DNA from: Adiantum capillus-veneris
Taxonomy: Eukaryota > Streptophyta > Polypodiopsida > Polypodiales > Pteridaceae
Direction: 5' to 3'
NCBI GenBank assembly: GCA_014529385.2
Contig: CM043944.1
Location: 84,638,884-84,702,883, forward strand
Length of the DNA: 64,000 bases
This document shows, piece after piece, positions 62,999 to 64,000 of the stretch. Below the pieces are notes generated by a model. The model did no database searches. It worked only from the letters and a program-made list of their open reading frames with translations, and was not told the DNA's origin. Position numbers and translations under genes: made by a program. How positions within the stretch are numbered: the first letter of the stretch is position 1; each line of letters starts with the position of its first letter.

Positions 62999-63406
62999 TG
63001 TTGGGGTTAAAGGTGAATGCCTTTACCCACATCCGGAAGTAGCTTATCTGTGGTCGGCGGGCGGGCGGCCATCCAGTGCCTTGCACTTCCTTATTCATGT
63101 AGATATACACTGAATAAGGAGCTCCTCACACATTACTTGGAGATCTACTCCACCCACACATCACACATCTTCTCCTTTTCCCTCTTTCGCACCACACTGC
63201 TCACACATGCATCCACACACAACGCACTTGGGCAGCTGGCTGTCCACTACTGCCTTGTACTTCCTTATTCATGTAGATATATATTGAATAAGAAGCTCCT
63301 CACACATTACTTGGAGGTCTACTCCACCCACACATCACGCGTCTTCTCCTTTTCCCTCTCTTGCACCACATTGCGCACGCACACATCCACACATAACACA
63401 CTTTCA
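62999..63406 (+). repeat. Copia-4 5' LTR with internal tandem duplication
   Basis: 408 bp. About 160 bp (63080-63235 and 63240-63395; CTTCCTTATTCATGTAGATA to CACACATC) is present twice in tandem within the LTR. Confidence 0.75.
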
Positions 63407-63939
63407 ATTGATATCAGAGCCGTGATAATCTATGCGTGTGCGATGGCCTCCCGACGAGACGCAAAGGTAACATAGCTCGGCCATGGAAGCTTGAGCAATC
63501 ACGGATTGAAGGCAGATTGAAGCTTGGCACAAGAGATTTCAGAGCTTGGAGCTCCCGGCCTGTGTATCTTCTCTTGAGTTCAAGAAAGAATTGGGAAATG
63601 AGAACTATGTGGTCCTTGCATAAATGAAGGCAAATGAAGCTTGAAAGAAAAAGGTGTGTGCCTTAAAAAGCAGCGGCTTAAGGATTGAAGGTAAACTTTG
63701 AAATTCAAGAAATGGAAAGCAAAAGGGGTTCTTTGCATACAGGTTGGAAGCCCTTTTCCTTTTTGCAGTTGAACCTTGTAGGAAAGCAAAGTAAAAAGGC
63801 TTCAACAAATCAACCAGCGGGTTGGATCTGGATGAATCTCATAAGGAAGGTTGTGAATGTGTGTGTGATCATACACACACTAGTGAGATTGAAAGAGTGT
63901 ATCTGGAAATCTCCAAGCAAGGAGAACACGTTTGTGTAC

Positions 63940-63968
63940 ACGCACACACACACACTCACACACACACT
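63940..63968. repeat. (CA)n microsatellite
   Basis: CA-rich run of about 14 units with one interruption. Confidence 0.85.
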
Positions 63969-64000
63969 TTCCTTTGGCATTGACATTGATCGCTCTCGAC

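Larger units (their letters stand above)
62999..64000 (+). mobile_element. Copia-4: 5' end of a further LTR element, cut by the window
   Basis: LTR 62999-63406 (TGTTGGGGTTAAAGG...ACTTTCA) followed by TTGATATCAGAGC, a variant primer site. The LTR start resembles that of Copia-3. The interior to 64000 has short frames (MASRRDAKV at 63443, a 64-codon frame at 63436-63627) without a recognised domain, and ends in CA-rich sequence. The second LTR is outside the window. The element type is inferred from the LTR alone. Confidence 0.65.

Noticed and set aside
1-64000. CRISPR array, bacterial operon or organellar segment
   Set aside because: No regularly spaced repeat-spacer units, no ribosome-binding-site-led gene clusters, and spliced plant-type coding with plant retroelements throughout.

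Overview
The window is nuclear DNA from a land plant. The one host gene is a plant-type splicing factor, and the retrotransposon set (Ty1/copia and Ty3/gypsy with initiator-Met-type primer sites, a chromovirus, an L1-type LINE with a DUF4283-like ORF1, a DUF659 hAT relict) is typical of plants. One intron of about 38 kb and heavy nesting of transposons suggest a large genome. A fern is my best guess, with a gymnosperm or other large vascular-plant genome as the alternative. This is inference; no species marker is visible.

Layout. 1-10.4 kb: the internal part of a decayed sense gypsy element (Gypsy-1), split in its integrase by a 5.2-kb copia element (Copia-1, 3235-8412, 5-bp target duplication AAAGG). 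10.4-13.4 kb: probable Gypsy-1 3' LTR, an acidic ORF remnant and GT/GA microsatellites. 13.9-17.6 kb: an antisense gypsy relict (Gypsy-2) carrying a 1.27-kb terminal-inverted-repeat element in a duplicated TTAA, abutted by an internally deleted antisense copy of the Copia-1 family. 17.6-18.3 kb: upstream region of the host gene.

18,320-57,963: a four-exon gene for a MAC5/RBM22/Ecm2-family pre-mRNA splicing factor (492 aa after splicing). Exons 1-2 lie at 18.3-18.9 kb and exons 3-4 at 56.7-58.0 kb. Intron 2 is 37,828 bp. It holds a 0.36-kb tandem duplication with a structured-RNA-like motif, several gypsy LTRs, an antisense chromovirus (27.3-33.4 kb) with a hAT-type MITE inside it, a solo LTR, a hAT transposase relict, a 174-bp tandem duplication, an antisense LINE, a non-autonomous LTR element with 1.2-kb LTRs (40.5-44.3 kb), and two further copia elements (44.6-49.9 and 50.4-55.9 kb). 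The first of these copia elements has one long frame with a single frameshift.

58-64 kb: 3' UTR and intergenic DNA, then a large imperfect inverted repeat (arms of about 0.9 kb, 61.15-63.0 kb) with a third copy of one arm at 59 kb, followed by the 5' LTR of another element running off the window.

The only host gene I can support is the splicing factor. The rest is mobile DNA in various states of decay. Target-site duplications and LTR divergence give a relative insertion history: Copia-2 is the youngest, then Copia-1, then Copia-3.
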